From NCBI RefSeq assembly GCF_004359515.1, contig NZ_SCWD01000001.1, positions 1 to 64,000 of the forward strand: a stretch of DNA of 64,000 nucleotides. Direction: 5' to 3'. This document shows, in pieces, positions 49,907 to 58,340 of the stretch. The notes under the pieces are model-generated. The model saw only the letters and a list, made by a program, of their open reading frames with translations, was not told where the DNA came from and made no database searches. This DNA is from Macrococcus carouselicus. Its GTDB lineage: Bacteria > Bacillota > Bacilli > Staphylococcales > Staphylococcaceae. A program made the translations under genes and the position numbers. Numbering within the stretch: the first letter of the stretch is position 1; the number at the start of each line of letters is the position of its first letter.

Positions 49907-50614
49907 TCAGACACCTTTTTTGTTGCTCCATATCAGCGTGTGCAGCTGAGGGGTCACATAGACATTATTCATAGTGTCATCAGTCATCACACGGTCAATC
50001 AGCTGTTCATAGCGGCTGAGCAGTTTCTCCGTATGCTTGTCAACGGTGTCGTCAAGATAGGGATTGCCGACCTGGACGTAGAATGCAATCGCTGGATACC
50101 GGTGATGTATCTGCCGTGCAAACTGATAGTCTGCCTCATCAAAGACCACGACCTTCAGATTGATTTTCTGTGGCATCAGTTCTGCGATTACCGTATCCAG
50201 AATATCGAGGTTCTGATTCATATGAGAGGACGGGGGTTTCGGACTGATAGTCAGCTGATCGATGTCGCGCATCCAGTTCTGAAACTTCGAGCCTTGCGTT
50301 TCCATTGCTACCTGACAGTTCTCTTTGTGCAGCAGATCGACTAGCACGCCCATATCTTTAATCAATGCGGGATTGCCGCCTGATATTGTCACATGATTGA
50401 ACGACTGACCACCGATTTCTCTTAATTCATGATAGATTTCTGCCGCACTCATCATGCGGATGTCATCCTTCATCGTGCCGTCCCACGTGAACCTGGAATC
50501 ACACCAGCTGCAACGGAAGTCACAGCCGGCAGTACGGACAAACATGGTCTTACGGCCGATGACGATGCCTTCACCTTGTATGGTCGGTCCAAATATTTCC
50601 ATTACCGGAATCAT
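49907..50614 (-). CDS. queE: 7-carboxy-7-deazaguanine synthase
   Basis: The 235-residue radical SAM protein has the cluster motif CDFRCSWC (CxxxCxxC) near residues 31-38, preceded by FGPTIQGEG, then VTISGGNPALI and a SAM-binding region. It converts 6-carboxytetrahydropterin to 7-carboxy-7-deazaguanine on the path to queuosine. It is the last gene of the queCDE operon under a preQ1 riboswitch and overlaps queD by four bases. The CxxxCxxC spacing and length fit the Gram-positive type. Confidence 0.95.
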   Translation of the reverse strand: MIPVMEIFGPTIQGEGIVIGRKTMFVRTAGCDFRCSWCDSRFTWDGTMKDDIRMMSAAEIYHELREIGGQSFNHVTISGGNPALIKDMGVLVDLLHKENCQVAMETQGSKFQNWMRDIDQLTISPKPPSSHMNQNLDILDTVIAELMPQKINLKVVVFDEADYQFARQIHHRYPAIAFYVQVGNPYLDDTVDKHTEKLLSRYEQLIDRVMTDDTMNNVYVTPQLHTLIWSNKKGV

Positions 50615-51024
50615 AGCTCACCTCTATAGATGACATAACTTGTCGGTGTCTCACGCAGAAAGACCTGCAGGCATTTCGGTTGATTAGCGAGCGTGTCCAG
50701 ATGGTCCTGGACAATTGTATGGATAAGTTCTGCCATCTTTTCAGTTGATGGGATAATTCCATCAAGTTCAGGCAGTTCATTCAGCAGCTGATGATCGAAA
50801 CGACCGTGAATCAGTTTCTTCAGCTCACTGAAGTTGATTAGGAATCCGAGCTCATCCAGTTCGTTGCCGCCGATGGTCAGATTGAGAAAGTAAGTATGAC
50901 CATGTACACGTGCGCAGGCCCCTGCACGTGCGTCAGGAATATAATGAGCACTCGAGAAGTTCATATCTTTATTCAGTTCAAAACGGTAGGAGTGAGTAAC
51001 TTGCGGATAGATTTGACCGATCAT
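50611..51024 (-). CDS. queD: 6-carboxy-5,6,7,8-tetrahydropterin synthase
   Basis: The 137-residue protein of the PTPS fold has zinc ligands in FSSAHYIP and CARVHGHTY, the catalytic Cys in GACARVHGH, and FDHQLLNEL and [11 protein letters not shown]. It turns 7,8-dihydroneopterin triphosphate into carboxytetrahydropterin. ATG 51024 follows AGAGGGAC; a longer frame would overlap queC by about 67 bases without a site. It is coupled to queC and queE by four-base overlaps. Confidence 0.95.
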   Translation of the reverse strand: MIGQIYPQVTHSYRFELNKDMNFSSAHYIPDARAGACARVHGHTYFLNLTIGGNELDELGFLINFSELKKLIHGRFDHQLLNELPELDGIIPSTEKMAELIHTIVQDHLDTLANQPKCLQVFLRETPTSYVIYRGEL

Positions 51025-51677
51025 TTTGTCCCTCTTTCTGCGAGATAGGCTTCTAGGCCCGTCTTTCTTAATTGACAGCTCGGACATTCACCGCAGCCAT
51101 CTGCGATTATTCCTTTGTAGCACGTCAGCGTATTGTTTCTGATATAATCGAGCTGACCGAGTTCGTCGGCAAGCTGCCAGGTTTCCTTTTTATCCAGCCA
51201 CATGAGTGGTGTATGGATAACAAAATTCTGATCCATCGCTAGGTTCACGGTCACATTGAGTGACTTGATGAAGATGTCACGACAGTCAGGATAACCTGAG
51301 AAATCTGTCTCACAGACGCCCGTGATGATATGTTTCGCTTCAATCTGATAGGCCAGAGCAGCAGCGAAACTCATGAAGAGCAGATTACGTGCAGGTACGA
51401 ATGTATTAGGGATATCGCCGCCTTCAATTTCCAGCGTATGGTCAGTCAATGCATTCGGGGCGAGCTGAGAGAGCAGGGACATATCAAGAATGTGATGCTT
51501 CAATCCTTGCTCGTCTGCGATTTTTTTTGCGACTTCAATCTCCAGCGCATGACGCTGACCGTAGTTGAATGTGACGACCTCCACTTCTTTATAATGCTTC
51601 AGTGCATGGAACATGCAGGTTGTACTGTCCTGTCCACCGCTGAAGACAACGAGTGCTTTATCGGGATTTAAATTCAT
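51021..51677 (-). CDS. queC: 7-cyano-7-deazaguanine (preQ0) synthase
   Basis: The 218-residue ATPase has the PP-loop SGGQDSTTC near the N-terminus and a zinc site [19 protein letters not shown] at the C-terminus. It converts carboxydeazaguanine to preQ0 with ATP and ammonia. The start at 51677 ([12 protein letters not shown]) is fixed by AAGGTGGTCAAT; longer frames run into the riboswitch. It is first in queC-queD-queE, directly behind a preQ1 aptamer. Confidence 0.95.
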   Translation of the reverse strand: MNLNPDKALVVFSGGQDSTTCMFHALKHYKEVEVVTFNYGQRHALEIEVAKKIADEQGLKHHILDMSLLSQLAPNALTDHTLEIEGGDIPNTFVPARNLLFMSFAAALAYQIEAKHIITGVCETDFSGYPDCRDIFIKSLNVTVNLAMDQNFVIHTPLMWLDKKETWQLADELGQLDYIRNNTLTCYKGIIADGCGECPSCQLRKTGLEAYLAERGTK

Positions 51678-51693
51678 ATTGACCACCTTTTCA

Positions 51694-51728
51694 ATAAAAA
51701 AAGACACCTTTACCCTAGCAAGATGTCT
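51694..51728 (-). terminator. preQ1-controlled terminator before queC
   Basis: On the minus strand AGACATCTT - GCTAGGGTA - AAGGTGTCT followed by seven T. The loop and arm sequence (GCTAGG) repeats part of the aptamer, in keeping with an antiterminator switch. Confidence 0.8.
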
Positions 51729-51731
51729 GAC

Positions 51732-51766
51732 TAGTTTTTTATAGAGGGTGTGTGCTAGGAACCTCT
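51732..51766 (-). promoter_or_regulatory. preQ1-I riboswitch
   Basis: On the minus strand AGAGGTTCCTAGCACACACC then CTCTATAAAAAACTA reproduces the compact preQ1 class I aptamer: stem AGAGG/CTCT, C-rich loop, and the A-rich tail that makes the H-type pseudoknot. PreQ1 is known to shut off queuosine biosynthesis genes such as queCDEF. The terminator follows within four bases. Confidence 0.95.
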
Positions 51767-51841
51767 TATTAAATTCGTTACTCATTGTAGCAGAAAAAAG
51801 ACTATACTGAAAGAGAGAATTTGACGCAGTGGAGTGAGACC

Positions 51842-52405
51842 ATGTTTTTGATGATAGATAATTACGATTCTTTTACTTATAATATTGTTCATTATATAGA
51901 GGGAATGGAGGAAGAAATAAAGGTCCGCCAGCCCCACGAGATCACTATAGATGATATCAGTGAGATGAGGCCGGAGGGTATCATCCTGTCACCGGGTCCT
52001 GGTCATCCTGAAGAAGCTGTCCTGACGTTACAAGTCATCAGAACTTTTGCGGGTGCTATTCCTCTTCTTGGTATCTGTCTCGGATTCCAGGCAATCGTCA
52101 CAGCATTTGGCGGCAAGATCGATAAGCGCACGCCAGTACACGGTCATAGTGCTGAAATGGACCATGATGGTAAAGGGCTTTATTCCGGCCTCTTATCACC
52201 GATACAAGTGGCACGTTACCACTCATTACAGGCGACCGAGCTGCCCGACTGTCTTGAAGTAACGGCGAGAACTGCTGATGGTGTGATTATGGGTGTCAGA
52301 CATCGGGACTTTCTGATAGAAGGCGTTCAGTATCATCCGGAGTCCATTCTGACGGACTTCGGTCGTGAGCAGCTTAAACAATTTATTGGGATGTGCAGAA
52401 AATGA
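51842..52405 (+). CDS. pabA: Aminodeoxychorismate synthase, glutamine amidotransferase component
   Basis: The 187-residue class I amidotransferase has [27 protein letters not shown], the nucleophile [11 protein letters not shown] and the His-Glu pair in [11 protein letters not shown]. It supplies ammonia from glutamine to PabB for p-aminobenzoate (folate) synthesis. TrpG is the alternative, but the partner gene downstream is a PabB-PabC fusion. ATG 51842 follows GGAGTGAG. It overlaps the next gene by four bases. Confidence 0.93.
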   Translation: MFLMIDNYDSFTYNIVHYIEGMEEEIKVRQPHEITIDDISEMRPEGIILSPGPGHPEEAVLTLQVIRTFAGAIPLLGICLGFQAIVTAFGGKIDKRTPVHGHSAEMDHDGKGLYSGLLSPIQVARYHSLQATELPDCLEVTARTADGVIMGVRHRDFLIEGVQYHPESILTDFGREQLKQFIGMCRK

Positions 52406-54075
52406 GAGCATGTATACAGTTCAACGACATGAATGACCTCTATTTTACGGAACCGGTCCATGTTCTGACAGCTGACGCACTTGAAGATGTGAAGTCTGTC
52501 ATTGAACAGGCGGAAAGATGGAGTATGACCCATTACGTAGTCGGTTATCTGAACTATGAGGCAGCGGAAGCCTTCTCAGCATTTATGGCTGTAAAAGAGA
52601 CAGACTGCTATGCGAAGTTCTATGTATTTGAAAGTACAGTCTTACCCTTCGATAAGCCCATGCACCAACCTGTCAAATTTGCTTTCACTGAAACAAGGGA
52701 GACGATAGAAGAGAATATCCGGGCTATCAAGGAGAGAATCCGGCAGGGTGACACTTATCAGGTGAATTATACGACGAGACTGACAGCACATGCTGATGTT
52801 GACGCCTATGCTCTGTACTGTCAGCTGACCGCTCGCAGTAACGGTGGCTACTGTGCCTTTATTGAGGACGGTGAGCATGCGATCATCAGTATTTCGCCGG
52901 AGCTGTTCTTTAAGTACGACCGCGATTCACGTATGATAACGACTAAGCCGATGAAAGGAACGCTCGCCCGCCATCATGATACCGCTCAAGATAGAATGAA
53001 CTTCGAGCAGCTGAGACACTCCGGAAAGGACCAGGCCGAAAATGTAATGATTGTGGATCTGCTTCGGAATGACCTGAGCCGGATTGCTGAGAAGAACTCT
53101 GTCCATGTGCCGGCCCTGTTTTCCATCGAAACTTATCCGACAGTCTACCAGATGACCTCAGTCGTTGAAGCGGTGGTTGAGCATGCGAAGTCATTATACG
53201 ATATGCTGGCCGCTCTGTTTCCATGCGGATCGATCACAGGTGCACCTAAAATCAGCACGATGTCCATCATTGAGTCACTTGAAAAGAGGCGCGGTATTTA
53301 CTGCGGTACAATCGGCATCCTGACGTCGGACTCGGCAATATTCAATGTGCCGATCCGGACGATTGAAAAACGAGGGAGCGACATGGTGTACGGAGTCGGT
53401 GGGGGGATAACGATTGATTCTGATCCGGCGCTTGAATTTGAGGAGATGGTGATGAAGACCCGTATTTTACATCAGCTTGCACCCTACCGTGATTTTCATC
53501 TGATTGAGACGATGCGGCTGGATCCGTCCGGCATCCGGCGTGCGTCTTATCATCAGCAGCGTCTGATGCGCAGTCTGCAGCATTTTGGGTTTGTCTATGA
53601 CCAGACATTGATCGACGCTTTGTTCAGGGAAAAGGGGGAGGGGTGTTACAGGCTGGCGGTACACGATGGTTATATTTCTGCTATGAAGATACCTCTGTCT
53701 GCCGTCGCTCAGGCTCAGGCGGTACTGCTCCCTATGGAAGAAACTGAACTGGACTGGCTGCAGCACAAGACATCACACCGCTCTCAGTACCAAACGGCTG
53801 ACGGTTTTCTCGCTTTATATTATAATAGAGACAATCTTCTTACTGAGTTCAATATCGGTAATTTAGTCTACAGCTATAACGATGCACTGTACACACCTGC
53901 TGTCCTGGGGCAGTTACCAGGCTGCATGCAGCAGGAACTCCTCGCAGCCAATCAAGTGACAAGACGCGATCTGCATATTGATGAACTGGCACATGTCGAT
54001 CAGTTATGGATGATTAATTCACTGCGGGAATGGGTATCGGTTGAAATTTGTAAACAAAACATGGAAATGTTTTGA
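52402..54075 (+). CDS. pabB: Aminodeoxychorismate synthase component I fused to aminodeoxychorismate lyase
   Basis: The 557-residue protein joins a chorismate-binding PabB domain (residues about 75-355: RIRQGDTYQVNYTTRLTAHA, ISPELFFKYD, TTKPMKGTLARHHDTAQDRM, GSITGAPKISTMSIIESLEK) to a C-terminal class IV aminotransferase fold (residues about 365-557: LIETMRLDPSGIRRASYHQQ, LLTEFNIGNLVYSYNDALYT, LPGCMQQELL). The PabC-like half should release pyruvate to yield p-aminobenzoate. Such fusions are known in staphylococci. No separate pabC is present nearby. Start ATG 52402 is in an ATGA overlap with pabA. Confidence 0.92.
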   Translation: MRACIQFNDMNDLYFTEPVHVLTADALEDVKSVIEQAERWSMTHYVVGYLNYEAAEAFSAFMAVKETDCYAKFYVFESTVLPFDKPMHQPVKFAFTETRETIEENIRAIKERIRQGDTYQVNYTTRLTAHADVDAYALYCQLTARSNGGYCAFIEDGEHAIISISPELFFKYDRDSRMITTKPMKGTLARHHDTAQDRMNFEQLRHSGKDQAENVMIVDLLRNDLSRIAEKNSVHVPALFSIETYPTVYQMTSVVEAVVEHAKSLYDMLAALFPCGSITGAPKISTMSIIESLEKRRGIYCGTIGILTSDSAIFNVPIRTIEKRGSDMVYGVGGGITIDSDPALEFEEMVMKTRILHQLAPYRDFHLIETMRLDPSGIRRASYHQQRLMRSLQHFGFVYDQTLIDALFREKGEGCYRLAVHDGYISAMKIPLSAVAQAQAVLLPMEETELDWLQHKTSHRSQYQTADGFLALYYNRDNLLTEFNIGNLVYSYNDALYTPAVLGQLPGCMQQELLAANQVTRRDLHIDELAHVDQLWMINSLREWVSVEICKQNMEMF

Positions 54076-54130
54076 ATAAAAGCGTAAAATAGAAGTCAAT
54101 CACCTTATTTGAGCGCGATAGGAGAACATT

Positions 54131-54343
54131 ATGATTATCACCTTATTACTTATCATCGGTTTATGTGTCTTAGTTTACTACTGTAATCAGCGCATCATCG
54201 CCATGCTGGAAGCAGGTGATGACAAAAATGTCCTGATCTGGCTTTATTCAACTATGATATCTGCAGGACTGATTGTCGGTCTGATCGTTTATAGTATGAG
54301 AGAACAGTTAATCGATATTCTTAACGTGTTCTACCGTCAATAG
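54131..54343 (+). CDS. Small two-helix membrane protein
   Basis: The 70-residue protein has two hydrophobic helices (IITLLLIIGLCVLVYYC, WLYSTMISAGLIVGLIVYSM) joined by a charged loop (EAGDDKNVL). AGGAGAACATT is a good ribosome binding site 55 bases after pabB. I do not recognise a family. A weak T-rich end (GGGCACTTTTTTGAC) follows. It is a credible gene by its start and composition. Confidence 0.7.
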   Translation: MIITLLLIIGLCVLVYYCNQRIIAMLEAGDDKNVLIWLYSTMISAGLIVGLIVYSMREQLIDILNVFYRQ

Positions 54344-54414
54344 GTAGGGCACTTTTTTGACTTTAAACCTGAGCGGTCATCACCTTATTTCAATTTATAG
54401 AGAGAGGTCTAGTT

Positions 54415-55278
54415 ATGATATTTGAACAGGCAGGCTTATACACGACATTTCAGATAGCTAAAAACGATGAGTTATCACATACAATTGCTAATGCTCTCGT
54501 CGGCAATGCGCTTGATATGCCGACCTTTGAGATGGCAGTAGTACCCGCGGCCATCATCTTTGAGGAGGATACATTGATCTCACTGACTGGCGCGGATTAT
54601 CAGGCCTATACATCGGACCGTGAAATTGAAATGTTCAAACCGCACCTGATATTAAAAGGGGAGACGCTTTATTTCAGACGTGCCGCAAAAGGCACAAGAG
54701 TCTATCTCGCAGTTGCCGGCGGAATAGAAGAAGATATACTGGGTGAGAAGATTGAGCCGGACACTGTAGTTAAACTGGCACATGATTATACGGATGTGCA
54801 GAAGAAACTCATACACAAACTGAGAGCTGACATAACCTGTCCATGGGGCGTTGATTATTATTCTCTTTCAAGAATTTACTATTCAGATATTTTCCACGTT
54901 TATCCGACAGCGGACATCAGGATTATAGATGACGAGGTCTACGAAGTCGCAAGCTATCTGAACCGACAGACGTTCACATTAGAGGGACCTGCTATCCATT
55001 ATGTTGAAAGACCGGCTGAGATGCTGAGACCAGGTACTATACAGGTGACGGCTGATCAGAAACTGAGAATTATCCTTGCTGAAATGGAAGGTCAGCAGGG
55101 GATCGCTCAGATTGCGCCGTATCATTTTTCAAAATTGGTGCAGAAAAGACCCGGGTCAAAGCTTATCTTTAAAAATGTCTCTTCGGAAAAGTACGAAGAA
55201 CGTCAGACTTCTTATGATAACTGGTTGAAAAGTCTGCTGATGCATCTGTCTTATCAGCTTAAAACATATATTGCCTGA
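54415..55278 (+). CDS. PxpC/KipA-type carboxyltransferase-domain protein
   Basis: The 287-residue protein carries the pattern of the biotin-dependent carboxyltransferase / 5-oxoprolinase subunit C family: MIFEQAGLYTTFQ, GNALDMPTFEMAVVPAAIIF, LTGADYQAYT, GTRVYLAVAGGIEE and a C-terminal GPAIHYVERPAEMLRPGTIQ. It is shorter than the usual 310-340 residues, and the partner genes pxpA and pxpB are not next to it. A lone subunit may have another role or a distant partner. AGAGAGGTCTAGTT precedes the start. Confidence 0.85.
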   Translation: MIFEQAGLYTTFQIAKNDELSHTIANALVGNALDMPTFEMAVVPAAIIFEEDTLISLTGADYQAYTSDREIEMFKPHLILKGETLYFRRAAKGTRVYLAVAGGIEEDILGEKIEPDTVVKLAHDYTDVQKKLIHKLRADITCPWGVDYYSLSRIYYSDIFHVYPTADIRIIDDEVYEVASYLNRQTFTLEGPAIHYVERPAEMLRPGTIQVTADQKLRIILAEMEGQQGIAQIAPYHFSKLVQKRPGSKLIFKNVSSEKYEERQTSYDNWLKSLLMHLSYQLKTYIA

Positions 55279-55310
55279 TTATAGACAAAAATTATTCACA
55301 TATTACACAT

Positions 55311-55335
55311 AAAATAGCTGATAAGCTATTTTTTG
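55311..55335 (+). terminator. Intrinsic terminator
   Basis: AAAATAGCT - GATA - AGCTATTTTTTG forms a 7-9 bp stem with a T run. Confidence 0.75.
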
Positions 55336-55462
55336 TTTGCTTATGAAGCATAAAAAGGTTAAATTTATATATTGAGGAATTAATTATTAATTTCATTTGA
55401 AGAACATAAATATTATGTAAAAAACATAAAGTACCTGCAAGAAGAATGGGGCTGGAATATGA

Positions 55463-57400
55463 ATGTCTAATAAAAAAATATCAATCTTTGTCTTCTTCCT
55501 GATGACTGTACTCTCTGTCTCGTTGAAGACTTATTTTGCCTATTATGTCGATCTGTCATTAGGCGTAAAAGGACTCGTGCAGAACTTGATCCTGCTTATG
55601 AATCCTTATAGCCTGGTCGCACTGATTTTGAGTGCACTGCTTTTCTTCCAAGGGAAGAAGGCATACTGGCTGGTCTTTACTGGCGGCACACTGCTGACAT
55701 TGCTTCTATACAGCAATGTCGTCTACTTCAGATTCTTCTCAGACTTTCTGACATTCAGTACACTGAATCAGGTCAGTAACGTGGAATCAATGTCTGGCGC
55801 GCTCTGGAGTTCCTTCCAGTGGTACGACTTCTTCTACTTCCTGGATACAATTCTTTATCTCGTACTGCTGACAGTCAAGCGTGAATGGTTATCGGTCAAA
55901 ACAGTCAAGCGTAAGTTTGTTCCAGTACTGATGGGTGTCTCTATTGCACTCTTTTTCATCAACCTGGCATTTGCAGAGATGGACCGTCCTGAACTGCTGA
56001 CAAGAACATTTGACCACAAATACTTAGTGAAATATTTAGGGCCATATAATTTCACGGTCTATGATGGTGTGAAGACGATTCAGAACAATCAGCAGAAAGC
56101 GATGGCAAGTGCTGATGATCTGACAAGACTTCAGTCCTATACGAAGACAAAATATGCTGAGCCGGATGAACAGTATTTCGGCATCGCTAAAGAAAAAAAT
56201 ATCATTAAGATTCATCTGGAGAGCTTCCAGACAGTCATGATCGGCAAGAAAGTGAACGGTCAGGAAGTGACACCGTTCCTGAACGAGCTGGCAACCGGTA
56301 ATAACGATTTCATCTACTATAACAACTTCTTCCATTCAACAGGACAGGGCAAGACCTCTGATGCTGAATTGACAATGGATAACAGTATTTACGGTCTACA
56401 GCAAGGTTCAGCCTTTTCTCTGAAGAGCGATAACACATTCCAGTCGCTGCCCGCTATCCTGCATCAGAAACAGGGTTATTCTACTTCTGTCATGCATGGT
56501 GACTACAAAACATTCTGGAACCGCGATCAGATCTATAAACGATTTGGCATCGATAAGTTCTACGATGCGACTTATTATGACATGAGTGAGAAGAACCTGG
56601 AAAACTTAGGTTTAAAGGATAAAGAGTTCTTTAAAGAATCTATACCATATCTCAAAAAAGAGAAACAGCCTTTCTATTCTCATCTCATAACCCTGACCAA
56701 CCACTATCCGTTTACAGTGACACCGCAGGATGCGACAATTGCATCTCCTGAGACAGGCGACAAAACAGTCGATGGTTACGTGCAGACAGCGCGTTACTTG
56801 GATGAATCAGTGAGACAGTTTATCACTGACCTGAAAAATGAAGGTCTTTACGAGGACTCGGTCATTATGATTTACGGTGACCACTATGGTATTTCTGAAA
56901 ATCATAATGCCGCGATGGGGCAATTACTTGGCGAAGAAATCACACCTGCTAAATTCATGGATTTACAGCGTACGGGTCTCTTCCTGAAAGTGCCAGGCAT
57001 AAAAGGTCATGTCGATTCCACCTATGCAAGTCAGGTGGATGTGATGCCGACTCTCCTGCATCTGACAGGAATTGATGCCAAGCCATACGTACTCTTCGGT
57101 ACTGATCTGCTGTCCAAGAAGCATAATCAGACAATCGTCTTCCGTAACGGTGACTTCATTACACCTGAAATCAAATCAATCAACGGTGTCTTCTATGACA
57201 ACAACACAAACCAGCCGCTCATAGATACTGAACTGACAGCCAAAGCGACACAGATCAAGAACACAGTAGCGACAGAGCTTGAAATGTCCGATAGCCTGCT
57301 GAATGGCGACTTGCTGCGCTTCTACAATAATAAGGATTTCAAGGAAATCAATCCAGCTGATTACGATTATCCAAATGGGACGGTCAGTGGGATGAAATAG
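55463..57400 (+). CDS. ltaS: Lipoteichoic acid synthase
   Basis: The 645-residue protein has five N-terminal membrane segments (to about residue 175) and an extracellular sulfatase-like domain. Catalytic Thr298 lies in [15 protein letters not shown]; metal and substrate residues are in [14 protein letters not shown] and YGDHYGIS. Length and topology fit S. aureus LtaS (646 residues), which polymerises glycerol phosphate from phosphatidylglycerol onto the glycolipid anchor. A linker between membrane and catalytic part has possible signal peptidase sites. It is monocistronic with its own terminator. Confidence 0.96.
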   Translation: MSNKKISIFVFFLMTVLSVSLKTYFAYYVDLSLGVKGLVQNLILLMNPYSLVALILSALLFFQGKKAYWLVFTGGTLLTLLLYSNVVYFRFFSDFLTFSTLNQVSNVESMSGALWSSFQWYDFFYFLDTILYLVLLTVKREWLSVKTVKRKFVPVLMGVSIALFFINLAFAEMDRPELLTRTFDHKYLVKYLGPYNFTVYDGVKTIQNNQQKAMASADDLTRLQSYTKTKYAEPDEQYFGIAKEKNIIKIHLESFQTVMIGKKVNGQEVTPFLNELATGNNDFIYYNNFFHSTGQGKTSDAELTMDNSIYGLQQGSAFSLKSDNTFQSLPAILHQKQGYSTSVMHGDYKTFWNRDQIYKRFGIDKFYDATYYDMSEKNLENLGLKDKEFFKESIPYLKKEKQPFYSHLITLTNHYPFTVTPQDATIASPETGDKTVDGYVQTARYLDESVRQFITDLKNEGLYEDSVIMIYGDHYGISENHNAAMGQLLGEEITPAKFMDLQRTGLFLKVPGIKGHVDSTYASQVDVMPTLLHLTGIDAKPYVLFGTDLLSKKHNQTIVFRNGDFITPEIKSINGVFYDNNTNQPLIDTELTAKATQIKNTVATELEMSDSLLNGDLLRFYNNKDFKEINPADYDYPNGTVSGMK

Positions 57401-57436
57401 AAAAAAGACGATTTCAGCTGAAATCGTCTTTTTTTT
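57401..57436. terminator. Bidirectional terminator after ltaS
   Basis: AAAAAAGACGATTTCAGC/TGAAATCGTCTTTTTTTT is a nearly perfect palindrome with A and T runs; it ends both ltaS and the convergent ZIP gene. Confidence 0.85.
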
Positions 57437-58250
57437 ATCCCAATGAAACATCCAGAATCATCATGATAGTAAACCCGAGCATAAGTCCAAGGGTCGCAAG
57501 GTCCGTATTTTCACCCGCCTGTGACTCAGGGATCAGTTCTTCTACTACGACGAAGATCATGGCACCTGCTGCAAATGCAAGTGCATAAGGAAGTAGAGGT
57601 GTCACGAGAAGGACAGCAGCAGCACCGATTACGGCGAAGACTGGTTCCACCAGAGCAGAGGCCTGGCCGTAATTGAATGCCTGCCACTTGGACTTGCCAT
57701 CACCCCGGATAGGCAGACTGAGTGCCGTTCCTTCAGGGATATTCTGAATTCCGATACCGATAGCAAGACCGATGGCAGCCATCAGCGTGCCTCCCCCTGT
57801 TGCATGTCCGATAGCACCGAACGCAACACCGAGAGCAAGACCTTCAGGAATATTATGCAGGGTGATCGCCAGCAGTAATAATGTGGACTTCTTCATATTA
57901 CTCTTACGTCCCTCTGTCTGGTGACCAGGTGAGGCATTGGCATGCATATGAGGGACGACAAGATCAAGTCCGCGGATGAACATGCCGCCGAACAAGAAGC
58001 CGACAGCAGCAGGAATCCATGGTATTTGACCTGCTTTCTCACTGAACTCAAGTGCAGGAGCGAGCAGCGACCAGAATGAAGCCGCTATCATGACCCCTGC
58101 AGCAAAGCCCTGCATGGTATTAAGTAATTTGTTGTTGACAGACTTCACCATGAATACAAGAGCGGCACCAAGAGCGGTCATACTCCAGGTGAACAGACCG
58201 GCAATCAGGGCCTGGTAAACATGTGATAACTGACTAAACCATTCTAACAT
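57435..58250 (-). CDS. ZIP family metal transporter
   Basis: The 271-residue, eight-segment protein has the ZIP metal-binding motifs LAITLHNIPEGLALGVAFGA and IGIQNIPEGTALSLPI (HNxPEG and QNxPEG) in helices 4 and 5, and a histidine-containing loop VVPHMHANASPGH. It probably imports zinc or another divalent ion. AAGGAGGCACT precedes the start. It is divergent from the ABC-F gene with a 90-base AT-rich gap. Confidence 0.93.
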   Translation of the reverse strand: MLEWFSQLSHVYQALIAGLFTWSMTALGAALVFMVKSVNNKLLNTMQGFAAGVMIAASFWSLLAPALEFSEKAGQIPWIPAAVGFLFGGMFIRGLDLVVPHMHANASPGHQTEGRKSNMKKSTLLLLAITLHNIPEGLALGVAFGAIGHATGGGTLMAAIGLAIGIGIQNIPEGTALSLPIRGDGKSKWQAFNYGQASALVEPVFAVIGAAAVLLVTPLLPYALAFAAGAMIFVVVEELIPESQAGENTDLATLGLMLGFTIMMILDVSLG

Positions 58251-58340
58251 AGTGCCTCCTTATTGAGAAAAGTGTATAATATATTAATAAAATTTTGACA
58301 TTATCCATATCATAGCACATATATGAGAAAGAGGTTAACA

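Noticed and set aside
54085-54420. TCACCTTATTT occurring near the starts of two consecutive small genes
   Set aside because: Only two extragenic copies of a short AT-rich word; no structure or wider repetition.
58251-58340. Metal-dependent operator (Zur/MntR-like) between the ZIP and ABC-F genes
   Set aside because: The gap is AT-rich but holds no convincing palindrome matching either consensus.
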